NCBI GenBank assembly: GCA_021795965.1
Contig: JAJYOU010000002.1
Location: forward strand, 1 to 64,000
Source: Chloroflexota bacterium
GTDB taxonomy: Bacteria; Chloroflexota; Anaerolineae; Anaerolineales; Villigracilaceae
Direction: 5' to 3'
Length of the DNA: 64,000 nucleotides
The notes under the pieces: generated by a model
What the model was told of the DNA's origin: nothing
What the model saw: the letters and a program-made list of their open reading frames with translations, nothing else
Database searches by the model: none
Shown here: positions 1-9,140 of the stretch, piece after piece
Layout: every line of letters begins with the position of its first letter
How positions within the stretch are numbered: position 1 is the first letter of the stretch
Program-made: the position numbers and the translations under genes

Positions 1-66
1 GTTTGAGATTTGGTGTTTTATATCGAGAACAATCAAATGAGTAAAAAGTAGTCTAATTTATTTTTT

Positions 67-1092
67 TTATTGGACACAAGGAATTTGTCGGCCAATAATT
101 TTTGCGATTTGGCCAACTTGTTGAATTATTTCTGAAAACTTTTCAGGTTTTAAAGACTGCTTCCCATCAGAAAGGGCTGACTCGGGATGTAAATGAACTT
201 CCACCATCAACCCATCAGCACCCGCTGCGATGGCAGCTCTCGCAACCGGACCAACGTATTCTGAATAACCTGTCGAATGTGAAGGGTCCAAGATAACAGG
301 CAAATGTGTTAAATTCTTTAAAACAGGTATGGCATTTATGTCAGTCGTATTTCGCGTGGATGTTTCGAAGGTTCTGATTCCCCTTTCGCAAAGGATAACC
401 TGGTTATTTCCTCCTGCCAAAATGTATTCGGCAGACATTAACAATTCTTCAATGGTGGCACTCAACCCGCGTTTAAGCAAAATTGGTTTTTTTATTTCAC
501 CCAATGCTCTTAAAAGGTTGAAATTTTGCATGGACCTTGCGCCTACCTGCAAAACGTCAACAAATTTAACCATTTCTTCGATCTGAATTTGAGACATAAT
601 TTCAGCAACAACAGGCAAGCCGGTGATCTCCCTTGCTTCAGCAAGATATTCCATCCCTTCTTCGCCTATTCCCTGAAATGCGTATGGTGAAGTGCGAGGT
701 TTAAAAACTCCGCCACGCAATGCATTAGCACCAGCTTTTTTTACGGCAATTGCTGTTTCAATGATCTGAGATCTGGATTCGACCGAACACGGACCTGCAA
801 TGATCAGCAAATCTTTCCCTCCAACGGTAAAACCATCCAGAGCGTATTTTGAATCTTCAGGGTAAAATTGCCTGGAAGCTAATTTGAAAGGCTGGGTTAT
901 TCTTTTTACAAAATCCACACCGTCCAATACTTCAAATTGGTCAATGTTAATATTATGAGTTTCACCGATGGCGCCGATGATTGTTGCTTCAACCCCCTGC
1001 GAAAGATGAACATTCAAACCCAGCGCTTTAATGCGCTCGATTACGTGGTCAATTTGCTTTGGTGTCGCATTACTTTTCATGATGATCATCAT
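67..1092 (-). CDS. aroF: 3-deoxy-7-phosphoheptulonate (DAHP) synthase, type I-beta
   Basis: Cytosolic enzyme that condenses phosphoenolpyruvate and erythrose 4-phosphate, the first step of the shikimate pathway. The 341 residues show a short N-terminal ferredoxin-like domain (about 1-75) followed by the TIM-barrel with GPCSVES at 100-106, KPRTSPYAFQG at 131-141 and DPSHSTG at 269-275. The N-terminal extension is typical of the I-beta class, where it can take part in feedback control. It lies 11 bp after aroH, so the two are almost certainly co-transcribed from the promoter at 1664-1692. Two Met codons open the frame; I keep the first because no strong ribosome binding site separates them. Family assignment is very secure; the allosteric effector cannot be read from the sequence. 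Confidence 0.96.
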   Translation of the reverse strand: MMIIMKSNATPKQIDHVIERIKALGLNVHLSQGVEATIIGAIGETHNINIDQFEVLDGVDFVKRITQPFKLASRQFYPEDSKYALDGFTVGGKDLLIIAGPCSVESRSQIIETAIAVKKAGANALRGGVFKPRTSPYAFQGIGEEGMEYLAEAREITGLPVVAEIMSQIQIEEMVKFVDVLQVGARSMQNFNLLRALGEIKKPILLKRGLSATIEELLMSAEYILAGGNNQVILCERGIRTFETSTRNTTDINAIPVLKNLTHLPVILDPSHSTGYSEYVGPVARAAIAAGADGLMVEVHLHPESALSDGKQSLKPEKFSEIIQQVGQIAKIIGRQIPCVQ

Positions 1093-1103
1093 GGCATTTT
1101 TCT

Positions 1104-1472
1104 CTATTCCGTCACAAGGTCAGGTCTAAGAACGACGGCATTATTTAAATAAACATGCTTAATTGATTTTTGATCCATTTCGGTATTCCAATGAATCAAA
1201 ACCCGGATACATTTTGTCAAAGTTCCCGGTACCGGTATCTCCTGCGCGCAAAGCATTGGAACCGTATCCCAACCCATTCGACGAGCTGCCTGGGCTGGAT
1301 GAATAGATATCAGATCCTCGGTTACCGTAAAAATGATAGATACTATGTCTTGAGTATAAAAATCGCTATTCGCGTTAACAATCGCCTCAAGCAGCTCTTG
1401 TGTCGCCTCAAGTACTAATTCTGGATCATCGTCTCCAACTGTGGTCGCACCACGAATTCCTCGAACATTCAT
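1104..1472 (-). CDS. aroH: Chorismate mutase, AroH type
   Basis: Converts chorismate to prephenate on the way to phenylalanine and tyrosine. The 122-residue product beginning MNVRGIRGATT matches the monofunctional Bacillus-type AroH family in length and pattern (RGIRGAT near the start, PAQAARRMGW in the middle, CIRVLIHWNT before the C-terminal LNNAVVLRPD). The start at 1472 is chosen because a GGAGG-like site lies at 1481-1486. The same frame stays open for 56 more codons upstream, and that extension is the aromatic-rich leader listed separately, not a normal part of AroH. It forms an operon with aroF. Confidence 0.94.
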   Translation of the reverse strand: MNVRGIRGATTVGDDDPELVLEATQELLEAIVNANSDFYTQDIVSIIFTVTEDLISIHPAQAARRMGWDTVPMLCAQEIPVPGTLTKCIRVLIHWNTEMDQKSIKHVYLNNAVVLRPDLVTE

Positions 1473-1640
1473 AATAGTATCCTCCGTGAATAAAAAAAAG
1501 AGCAGGCCGTCTGGCTTGCTCTTTGTGTTCACAAAATTTTGTTGAACCCATCTACTTAAGCAACAATCACCGGTCTCCAATTTTTGGACTCCGTAATAAA
1601 AATAAAATGCAAAGTAGGAATAGGTTTTAATGTTTTTCAT
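1473..1640 (-). promoter_or_regulatory. Candidate aromatic-amino-acid leader/attenuator of aroH-aroF
   Basis: An ATG at 1640 opens a frame whose residues 7-16 read YSYFAFYFYY, eight Phe or Tyr in ten codons. Downstream lie a GTTCA/TGAAC hairpin near 1526-1546 and then the terminator at 1492-1524. This is the layout of a pheL-like attenuator. It departs from the textbook case in two ways: the leader frame has no stop codon and runs in frame into aroH, and I see only a weak (6-bp) candidate antiterminator pairing. No clear ribosome binding site precedes the ATG. Role inferred from sequence; mechanism unproven. Confidence 0.62.
1492..1524 (-). terminator. Intrinsic terminator / attenuator upstream of aroH
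   Basis: Read on the minus strand, AAAGAGCA and TGCTCTTT form a stem that continues through GCC/GGC around a four-base loop, followed directly by a run of T. It ends only six bases before the aroH ribosome binding site, which leaves no room for another promoter. It must therefore act within the aroH transcript rather than only closing the ilv operon. Confidence 0.8.
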
Positions 1641-1663
1641 AATCTGTTAGGTAAAGATGATTT

Positions 1664-1692
1664 ATTCTATGCCAACATCACTCAAAAGTCAA
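1664..1692 (-). promoter_or_regulatory. Promoter of the aroH leader
   Basis: Minus-strand -35 TTGACT (1687-1692), 17-bp spacer and -10 TAGAAT (1664-1669), each one mismatch from consensus. It lies between the ilvE stop (1723) and the leader ATG (1640). The distance from -10 to leader ATG (23 bp) is nearly the same as in the ilv promoter (25 bp). Confidence 0.75.
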
Positions 1693-1722
1693 GAAATTCA
1701 AAGAAATCCAACGGTCTAGTTA

Positions 1723-2646
1723 TCAAACAACAAAATAACACCATTTTTCGTATCTGGGATCCTTGGCTCGAATTGCATTGTGGAATATTTTTTGAATTGA
1801 ACGTGTTATTGGCCCGGTTCGACCATCACCAATTTTTCTGAAATCGATTTCAGATAAACCGATGCATTCCGCAGCAGTGCCACAAACGAATACCTCATCG
1901 GCGATATATAATTGGTCCCGGCTAATAGGTTGTTCTTTTACTTCCAATCCCAGATCAGTTGCAATTTCAAAAATTGATGATCGAGTAATCCCTTCCAACA
2001 CCGGCGCCGTTGCAGGAGTACATAATGTGCCATTGCGAATGACAAAAAGATTTTCTCCGGTGCATTCAGCTACATAACCCTGCGGATCCAGTAATATGGC
2101 TTCGTCAAATCCAAGGCGAACCGATTCTGTCTTGGCCAAAAAACTATTGGCATAATTTCCGGAGATCTTGGCTTTAGTCATGTTTACATTAACATGATGC
2201 CTGGTAAAAGTTGAAATATTCGCCCGAATGCCTTTTGCGAGGGATTCTTCTCCAAGATAATTATCCCAATTCCAGGCAGCAATAGCCAGAGAAGCTGTTC
2301 CGTGATCTACATTCAAATCCCATGCTCCCCCAGATAAAAATAGCAGGGGACGAATGTAGCTATCACCGAACCCATTTGCTTTTACTACTTCAACACACCC
2401 TTCGACAACATCGTTTGCGGTTGTCTTCAAATCCCGAAAACCAAAAATTTTTGCTGAATCAATCAGTCGTTCGGCATGATCAACCAATCTGAATATCGCT
2501 GCTCCTTTTCCATCAGTTTTGTAGGATCGGATTCCTTCAAAGACAGCCGCTCCATAGTGCAAGGCAGGAGTGAGAACATGAACTGTTGCTTTTTCAAATT
2601 CGACCAGCTTACCATCCATCCAGATATACTTAGATTCCATTCCCAT
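1723..2646 (-). CDS. ilvE: Branched-chain amino acid aminotransferase
   Basis: PLP-dependent class IV transaminase making the last step of valine, leucine and isoleucine synthesis with glutamate as amino donor. The 307 residues match the family length. The catalytic lysine is K160 in AKISGNY, and the glutamate of the YVAECTGENLF block (E194) holds the cofactor ring. The start at 2646 is supported by AAAGGA seven bases upstream. It is the last gene of the ilv-leu-cimA series, 29 bp after leuB. No terminator follows before the aroH promoter, so read-through transcription into the aroH leader is expected. Confidence 0.96.
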   Translation of the reverse strand: MGMESKYIWMDGKLVEFEKATVHVLTPALHYGAAVFEGIRSYKTDGKGAAIFRLVDHAERLIDSAKIFGFRDLKTTANDVVEGCVEVVKANGFGDSYIRPLLFLSGGAWDLNVDHGTASLAIAAWNWDNYLGEESLAKGIRANISTFTRHHVNVNMTKAKISGNYANSFLAKTESVRLGFDEAILLDPQGYVAECTGENLFVIRNGTLCTPATAPVLEGITRSSIFEIATDLGLEVKEQPISRDQLYIADEVFVCGTAAECIGLSEIDFRKIGDGRTGPITRSIQKIFHNAIRAKDPRYEKWCYFVV

Positions 2647-2675
2647 AGCATTATCCTTTCATAAAACAAAAAATG

Positions 2676-3746
2676 TCATTCCTGATTAAGGATTCGTGAA
2701 ATTAATATATCGGTCAATTCGCCAGATTTTAATTTACCGCCCAGATCTGCCGTTCTTGCGCCTTCGAAAATGACAGTATCAACAGCATTTTCAATTTCTT
2801 TCGCTTCCTTTTCCAAATTTAGCGAGTAACGAAGCATCAGTGCTGAAGATAAAATGGTTCCAATCGGATTGGCAATCCCCTTGCCCGCAATATCGGGTGC
2901 AGACCCATGGATAGGTTCATATAATCCTGGTCCGTGGACACCCAGACTAGCAGAAGGAAGCATCCCCATCGATCCTGCCAGTACAGAAGCCTCATCTGTT
3001 AAAATGTCACCAAACATGTTTTCAGTCACGATAACATCCATGGATGCCGGATTGGTTATCAGACGCATCGCAGCTGTGTCTATTAAAATATGTCCCAATT
3101 CAATATCCGGGTTTTCAAATCCAACCTGGGTTGTGATCTGCCGCCACAACCTCGAACTTTCCAGAACATTTGCCTTATCCACTGAAGTAATTCTTTTCCT
3201 TCTTCCCCGGGCTAATTTAAAAGCCAATTCGACCACTCGTTTAATTTCATAATCATAATACTCGAGAGTATCGACCGCCCTTTCCCTGCCATCTTTGATA
3301 TCTCGACCTTTTGGCCAGCCAAAATATAAGCCTCCGGTTAACTCACGAATTACCAGAATATCCACTCCAATCAACTTTTCTGGTTTAAGTGAGGATGAAT
3401 TTATTAATTTTGGGTGAACTTTGACCGGTCTCAGGTTAGCGAACACGCCCAAACCTTTTCTTAAAGCCAGGAGTCCTTTTTCAGGGCGATCCTTCGCATT
3501 CGGATCATCCCACTTGGGTCCTCCGACTGCACCTAACAGAACGGCATCGGATGCTACACAATCCGCCAGGGTTTCATCAGTTAGGGAAGCGCCGAATTTA
3601 TCAATGGAACATCCACCCATCAATCTTTCAGCAAAATTAAATTGGTGTCCATGCTTTTTAGATATGACATTTAAAACTCGAACTGTTTCGTCGATAACCT
3701 CCGGACCAATTCCGTCACCAGGTAATAAGACAATATTTGCTTTCAT
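2676..3746 (-). CDS. leuB: 3-isopropylmalate dehydrogenase
   Basis: NAD-dependent oxidative decarboxylase of 3-isopropylmalate in leucine synthesis. In organisms with citramalate synthase the same enzyme also handles 3-methylmalate (established for the pathway). The 356 residues contain the substrate-binding [10 protein letters not shown] at 134-143 and the metal-binding [12 protein letters not shown] block of isopropylmalate/isocitrate dehydrogenases. It sits 23 bp after cimA and 29 bp before ilvE, which fits a shared role in leucine and isoleucine routes. Confidence 0.96.
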   Translation of the reverse strand: MKANIVLLPGDGIGPEVIDETVRVLNVISKKHGHQFNFAERLMGGCSIDKFGASLTDETLADCVASDAVLLGAVGGPKWDDPNAKDRPEKGLLALRKGLGVFANLRPVKVHPKLINSSSLKPEKLIGVDILVIRELTGGLYFGWPKGRDIKDGRERAVDTLEYYDYEIKRVVELAFKLARGRRKRITSVDKANVLESSRLWRQITTQVGFENPDIELGHILIDTAAMRLITNPASMDVIVTENMFGDILTDEASVLAGSMGMLPSASLGVHGPGLYEPIHGSAPDIAGKGIANPIGTILSSALMLRYSLNLEKEAKEIENAVDTVIFEGARTADLGGKLKSGELTDILISRILNQE

Positions 3747-3769
3747 AAATATCCCTTAAAAAATTCTTT

Positions 3770-5329
3770 TTATGATGCCGCAGCGACGTTCAGTCCGAAT
3801 TCGATTGAATCTACCAGGGCTTTCCATGACGCCTCAATGATATTAGCGCTGGCGCCAACTGTTCCCCAACGTTTATTACCATTTTGGGTTTCAATCAAAA
3901 CACGTGTAATCGCTTCTGAACCGTTGTCCGAATCCAAAATGCGAACTTTAAAATCTGCCAAATGAAAGGTCGCCAATTGAGGATAGGTGGTCTGAAGAGC
4001 TTTTCTGAGAGCCAGATCCAGAGCGTTCACAGGCCCATTTCCCTCCGCGGCTGTATGTAATATTTCACCTTTGACCTTGACTTTCACGGTAGCCTCAGAG
4101 AAGATACCCCTTCCCTGTCGATGTTCGACATTCACGAAGAAATCTATCAATTCAAATGGTGATACGTAATCAGGTTGCTGCCGCTGAAGCATTAATGCAA
4201 CAGAGGCTTCAGCTGCTTCAAATGAAAAGCCTTTCGATTCGAGAACTTTGACCTCGTTTAAAACATCAACGACAACGGTATTATTCGATACATCCAATCC
4301 ATTTTCTTCGCCAGCGGAAAGTATATTCCCTCTCCCAGAAAGGTCAGAAACTACCACTCGCATTTGATTTCCCACTTTTTCGGGTTGAATGTGTTGGTAA
4401 CTTAATATATTTCGCCGCATGGCAGCAACATGAACCCCACCTTTGTGAGCAAATGCAGATTTGCCCACGAAAGGCAAATGATCGTTTGGCGTCAGATTCG
4501 CAACTTCATCAACATAATGCGATACCTCATAAAGTTTTGTTAGACCTCCCGGCGGCAAACACTGCAAACCTAATTTAAGTTCAATATCTGACATGATGGA
4601 AATGAGATTCGCGTTTCCACATCTTTCACCCACACCATTAATGGTTCCCTGAACCTGGATTGCACCTTCCCGGATTGCAACTAATGAGTTTACAACAGCA
4701 CATTCTGCGTCATTATGAGCATGAATGCCAAATGGATGGGCTATTTTTGTTTTTAATGACCGAAAAATATTTTCAATTTCCCAGGGCATTGTTCCGCCGT
4801 TCGTATCACAAATGACCACAGTCTCAGCACCTCCCCTGATCGCAGCCTGGAGAGTTTCCAATGCGTACGACTGATCTGCTTTCCAACCGTCAAAAAAATG
4901 TTCAGCATCATAAATAACGTATTTTCCATTTTGACGGAGGTATTTCACAGAATCCTCAATGATTCTTAGATTGTCAGCCAGCGTTGTTTGTAAAACATCT
5001 TTGACATGCAAATTCCATGATTTCCCAAAAATGGTACAAACTGGAGTATTGGCTTCGATCAATGCTTTTATGTTTGCATCATCTTCAGGTCCTCCTTTAA
5101 CTCGACAGGTTGACCCAAATGCGCTAATTTTTGAAATGTTCCAATCCAGATCACGGGCACGATCAAAAAACTCGACATCCTTTGGATTTGATCCAGGCCA
5201 GCCGCCTTCGATAAAGGAAACTCCCAGATTGTCAAGTTTTTTCGCGATGTGAATTTTGTCGCTGGCTGATAAATTAAAACCCTCACCCTGAGTCCCGTCA
5301 CGCAACGTTGTATCGTAAATTTGGATCAT
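3770..5329 (-). CDS. cimA: (R)-citramalate synthase
   Basis: Condenses pyruvate and acetyl-CoA to citramalate, giving 2-oxobutyrate for isoleucine without threonine deaminase. The protein has the DTTLRDGTQGEG motif at 6-17 shared with isopropylmalate and homocitrate synthases. It also has the EGGWPGSNPKD block near 40-50 that separates the CimA branch from LeuA. The HAHND metal-binding motif lies near residue 203, and a C-terminal regulatory domain follows about residue 390. The 519 residues match CimA length. Placement between leuD and leuB suggests that LeuCDB complete the citramalate route. No ilvA is present in the operon. Substrate preference is inferred from family motifs. Confidence 0.9.
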   Translation of the reverse strand: MIQIYDTTLRDGTQGEGFNLSASDKIHIAKKLDNLGVSFIEGGWPGSNPKDVEFFDRARDLDWNISKISAFGSTCRVKGGPEDDANIKALIEANTPVCTIFGKSWNLHVKDVLQTTLADNLRIIEDSVKYLRQNGKYVIYDAEHFFDGWKADQSYALETLQAAIRGGAETVVICDTNGGTMPWEIENIFRSLKTKIAHPFGIHAHNDAECAVVNSLVAIREGAIQVQGTINGVGERCGNANLISIMSDIELKLGLQCLPPGGLTKLYEVSHYVDEVANLTPNDHLPFVGKSAFAHKGGVHVAAMRRNILSYQHIQPEKVGNQMRVVVSDLSGRGNILSAGEENGLDVSNNTVVVDVLNEVKVLESKGFSFEAAEASVALMLQRQQPDYVSPFELIDFFVNVEHRQGRGIFSEATVKVKVKGEILHTAAEGNGPVNALDLALRKALQTTYPQLATFHLADFKVRILDSDNGSEAITRVLIETQNGNKRWGTVGASANIIEASWKALVDSIEFGLNVAAAS

Positions 5330-5343
5330 TTAATATATCCTGA

Positions 5344-5931
5344 CTAATTTAATCTGGTTTCGAAATCTGAAATTTCTTTTTCAAAACCCATTATGTATCC
5401 CAATTCATCCACGCCATTCAATAAGCAAGTTTTTGAAAATTCATTGATGGGAAATGAAATATTTTTTCCATCGGGTAATTTTAGAAGTTGACTTGCAAGG
5501 TCGATTTCGACTTCGTAATTCGGGTCATTTTCAACCATAGTGAAGATGGCCTTATGAACAATTGGATCAACAATTATTGGAAGTAAACCATTTTTGAGAG
5601 CATTGTTCTTGAAAATATCAGCAAAGGAGGTGCTGATTACTGCTGAGAAACCGAAGCCAGTCAATGCCCAAGGAGCATGTTCACGTGAAGAACCGCAGCC
5701 AAAATTATCTCCGGCTAGAAGGATTTTTGCACCGCTGTATTGAGTTTTATTTAAGACAAATTCTTTATTGGGGTTGCCATCTGATTCGTAGCGCCAATCA
5801 GCAAAAAGATTGGCACCCATTCCATTTTTATCGATTGCTTTCAAAAATCTCGCTGGAATAATTTGATCAGTGTCGATATCATTTATTTTCAAGGGCATAA
5901 GCCGTGATTTGAGATATGTAAATTTAGCCAT
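5344..5931 (-). CDS. leuD: 3-isopropylmalate dehydratase, small subunit
   Basis: Swivel-domain subunit that partners LeuC to isomerise 2- to 3-isopropylmalate, and probably citramalate to 3-methylmalate. The 195 residues carry the family signature FGCGSSREHAPWAL at 77-90 and an N-terminal NDIDTDQIIPARFL block. The start codon overlaps the leuC stop region by one base, so translation is probably coupled. Length and motifs are those of the bacterial LeuD of the two-subunit enzyme. Confidence 0.96.
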   Translation of the reverse strand: MAKFTYLKSRLMPLKINDIDTDQIIPARFLKAIDKNGMGANLFADWRYESDGNPNKEFVLNKTQYSGAKILLAGDNFGCGSSREHAPWALTGFGFSAVISTSFADIFKNNALKNGLLPIIVDPIVHKAIFTMVENDPNYEVEIDLASQLLKLPDGKNISFPINEFSKTCLLNGVDELGYIMGFEKEISDFETRLN

Positions 5932-7340
5932 TACAGCATCGTCCTTACATCAGTAATCTGACCTGTTACAGCCGCAGCTGCTGCGGTTAATGGGCTTACC
6001 AGAAAAGTTCTGCCACCTTTGCCCTGACGACCTTCAAAATTACGATTGCTGGTACTCACAGCGTACTGTCCAGGCTGAAGCTGATCTCCATTCATGGCAA
6101 TACACATCGAACAACCTGGTTCACGCCATTCGGCCCCGGCATTCTTGAAAATCTGATCCAGCCCTTCTTTTTCAGCCTGCGTTTTTACTGCCTGCGAACC
6201 GGGAACAACCAACACGAGTGTATCAAGGGAAACTTTTTTCCCGTTGATAATGCTGGCTGCCAATCTTAAGTCAGAGATCCGAGAATTTGTGCACGATCCA
6301 ATAAAGACCACATCGACCTTCTTGCCGATAAGGGGCTTACCGGGCTCCAAACCCATATAGGTTAATGATTTTTCCAAGGCAATTTTTTGATTCATAATTT
6401 CTTCGCCTGAAAAATTGGCCGGATCGGGCACACACTCGGTGATCTTAATTCCCATTCCAGGATTGGTCCCATAGGTGATCATTGGTTCGATTGAAAAAGC
6501 GTCAAGAGTAATTGTTTTATCAAAGGCAGCGTCCGGATCGCTTGGCAGGGATTTCCAATATTCCACTTTAGGGTCCCAATCTTTTCCCTTTGGCGAATTT
6601 TCGCGATCCTTGAGGTAAGCAAAAGTCACCTCATCCGGGGCAACCATCCCGGCTCTTGCCCCCGCCTCGATCGACATATTGCATATGGTCATTCTTTCTT
6701 CCATGGAAAGATCACGGATTGCCGAACCAGTGAATTCAAAAACATGTCCTGTTCCACCGCCGACACCGATCCGAGCGATAAGTGCCAAAATAATATCTTT
6801 CGCGGTAACACCTTTCGAAATTTTCCCCTCCACCTTCACCTCAAAAGTTTTTGGTTTGGTTTGTAAGAGGCATTGAGTGGCAAGAACGTGTTCAACTTCA
6901 GAAGTACCGATTCCAAATGCCAGCGACCCAAATGCGCCGTGTGTAGCGGTGTGACTGTCCCCACAGACTATGGTCATCCCAGGTTGGGTGTATCCCATTT
7001 CAGGTCCAATCACGTGGACTATTCCGCGATGTTCACTCTCCATGTTATATAAGCGGATTCCAAATTCAGAAGTATTTAATTCTATTTGCTTAATTTGAGC
7101 AGCCGCCAATGGATCCGAAATCGGAATCTTTGGATCATGTGTTGAGATGGAATGATCCATCGTGGCAATCGTTCTTTCTGGACGGCGAACTTTCAAACCA
7201 CGCTGCCTTAAACCGGTAAAAGCTTGTGGAGATGTGACTTCGTGAATTAAATGCAGGTCAATATATAAAATTGCAGGGGAATTTGGCTGTTGTGTCACAA
7301 TGTGAGCATCCCAGACCTTTTCAAACATTGTCTTTGGCAT
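5931..7340 (-). CDS. leuC: 3-isopropylmalate dehydratase, large subunit
   Basis: Iron-sulfur subunit of isopropylmalate isomerase. The three [4Fe-4S] ligands are visible: C350 in GSCTNSR, and C410 and C413 in EPGCSMC. The 469 residues match the standard LeuC length. A second Met (residue 5) is possible, but GGAAAC upstream of 7340 fits the first. A 101-bp gap separates it from leuA, the widest inside the operon. I see no hairpin or leader peptide there. Confidence 0.96.
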   Translation of the reverse strand: MPKTMFEKVWDAHIVTQQPNSPAILYIDLHLIHEVTSPQAFTGLRQRGLKVRRPERTIATMDHSISTHDPKIPISDPLAAAQIKQIELNTSEFGIRLYNMESEHRGIVHVIGPEMGYTQPGMTIVCGDSHTATHGAFGSLAFGIGTSEVEHVLATQCLLQTKPKTFEVKVEGKISKGVTAKDIILALIARIGVGGGTGHVFEFTGSAIRDLSMEERMTICNMSIEAGARAGMVAPDEVTFAYLKDRENSPKGKDWDPKVEYWKSLPSDPDAAFDKTITLDAFSIEPMITYGTNPGMGIKITECVPDPANFSGEEIMNQKIALEKSLTYMGLEPGKPLIGKKVDVVFIGSCTNSRISDLRLAASIINGKKVSLDTLVLVVPGSQAVKTQAEKEGLDQIFKNAGAEWREPGCSMCIAMNGDQLQPGQYAVSTSNRNFEGRQGKGGRTFLVSPLTAAAAAVTGQITDVRTML

Positions 7341-7441
7341 GATTTAAGTTTCCTAAAACTATATGATCAACTACTCAAGTAATTTTTTCGCAGCGTTTAT
7401 CTTTTAAAGTCTGTGAAAAATAAATGGGATGTAAAACCAAG

Positions 7442-9076
7442 CTATCCAACCAGAGTTACATCCAAATCGGGGAAAGGCAAATTTTCACTTTCCATCTGTG
7501 CAACGATTAATTTGTTTAATGCTGCCAAATATGCTTTTGCGCTGGCGACTATAATATCGCTGTCAGCTCCATGTCCACCATAAACTCTGGGATAACTGAT
7601 TTCCTTTTGTGCATCCATTGTTTGCGTGCCCATTTTTGCCTGGACTCTAACAGTCACTTCACCTAACGCATCAATCCCCTCGGTAATGGCATGAATGTTA
7701 AATTCCAAGAGAGTAGCCTGGGTTTTAACGATCGCGTCGATTGCTTTGTAGGTAGCGTCCACCGGACCGGTTCCAATCGATGCATGAACATGAATTTTCC
7801 CATCAGGACCACGCAACCGAATCGTGGCGGTTGGCAAGCCCATCGTTCCACAAGCGACCTGCAAACCGTCCAATGCATAAACGTCTCTCGGGCGATAGAA
7901 TTCATCCGCGATGATTGCTTCGAGGTCAACGTCGGTGATGACTTTCTTTCGATCTGCCAATTCTTTGAAGCGGATGAAGGCTTTATCGAGTTCGCTTTCA
8001 TTTAGAGAATGACCCAACTCAGCCAGGCTCACACGTAATGCATGACGCCCTGAATGTTTTCCCATCACAAGTTTGGATTGGCTGATGCCGACATCTTCTG
8101 GTTTCATGATTTCGTAGGTCAGATTATGTTTGAGCATGCCATCCTGATGAATACCGGCTTCGTGAGCAAAGGCATTGGCACCAACAATGGCTTTATTGGG
8201 CTGGACCGGGATACCCGTGTAATTGGAGACCAATTTACTGATCTTGCTCAATTGGGTTGCGTCAATCCCAGTGTCGAATCCAAAAATTGAGTGGCGCGTT
8301 TTCAACGCCATGACCACTTCCTCAAGAGAGGCATTTCCTGCCCGTTCCCCTATTCCATTGATCGTGACTTCTACCTGCCTGGCGCCGGCATTAATTCCCG
8401 CCAAAGCATTCGCGGTTGCCAATCCCAAATCGTCGTGCGTGTGAACTGATACGATGACGTTCTCAATTCCGTTCACATTTTTAAATATCTCTGAAATCAG
8501 AGATCCAAATTCATTCGGAGTGGTGTAACCCACTGTGTCAGGGATGTTAAGGGTTGTGGCACCAGCTTTTATTGCCTGTTCCAAAACTTTATATAAGAAT
8601 TGCGGATCTGAACGACCGGCATCTTCAGGTGAAAATTCAACATCTTTGCATTTCGTTTTTGCGTACTTCACCATTTGCATCGTTCGTTCCAAAACCTGAT
8701 CCCGATCCATGTTTAACTTGTATTTCATGTGAATTTCGGAGGTCGCCAGGAAAAGATGAATACGTGGTTTTTGAGCTCCACAAATTGCCTCCCAGGCTTT
8801 ATCAATATCCCCCTTCGTCGCTCGTGCAAGAGCAGTAATCGTCGGGATCTTGCCATCTGTTTCACCCCGTGGAGGGTTTCCAACTTCTTCTGAAATTCTC
8901 CGAACTGCTTCGAGGTCATCAGGAGAAGCAGCTGGAAATCCGGCTTCAATAATATCCACACCCAATTTGGCGAGGGCACGGGAGACCTCCAATTTTTCAG
9001 CAGAAGTCATGGTTGCTCCGGGAGATTGTTCCCCGTCTCTTAAAGTTGTGTCAAAAATTCGGACATAATTAGTCAT
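7442..9076 (-). CDS. leuA: 2-isopropylmalate synthase
   Basis: Condenses 2-oxoisovalerate with acetyl-CoA, the committed step of leucine synthesis. [15 protein letters not shown] lies at the N-terminus and HTHDDLG marks the metal site. The 544-residue length includes a full C-terminal regulatory domain (about 400-544), so leucine feedback inhibition is likely. AGGAG precedes the start at 9076. The window has two enzymes of this superfamily in one operon, LeuA and CimA, and their motifs separate them clearly. Confidence 0.95.
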   Translation of the reverse strand: MTNYVRIFDTTLRDGEQSPGATMTSAEKLEVSRALAKLGVDIIEAGFPAASPDDLEAVRRISEEVGNPPRGETDGKIPTITALARATKGDIDKAWEAICGAQKPRIHLFLATSEIHMKYKLNMDRDQVLERTMQMVKYAKTKCKDVEFSPEDAGRSDPQFLYKVLEQAIKAGATTLNIPDTVGYTTPNEFGSLISEIFKNVNGIENVIVSVHTHDDLGLATANALAGINAGARQVEVTINGIGERAGNASLEEVVMALKTRHSIFGFDTGIDATQLSKISKLVSNYTGIPVQPNKAIVGANAFAHEAGIHQDGMLKHNLTYEIMKPEDVGISQSKLVMGKHSGRHALRVSLAELGHSLNESELDKAFIRFKELADRKKVITDVDLEAIIADEFYRPRDVYALDGLQVACGTMGLPTATIRLRGPDGKIHVHASIGTGPVDATYKAIDAIVKTQATLLEFNIHAITEGIDALGEVTVRVQAKMGTQTMDAQKEISYPRVYGGHGADSDIIVASAKAYLAALNKLIVAQMESENLPFPDLDVTLVG

Positions 9077-9140
9077 TTCAGTACTCCTTAAACGAAATCC
9101 ACGCCAAAATCTGTGATTTTTTTAGAATAAATCCGCACAA

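Noticed and set aside
7341-7441. Possible internal leader or attenuator between leuA and leuC
   Set aside because: No hairpin with a T run and no Leu-rich short frame were found.
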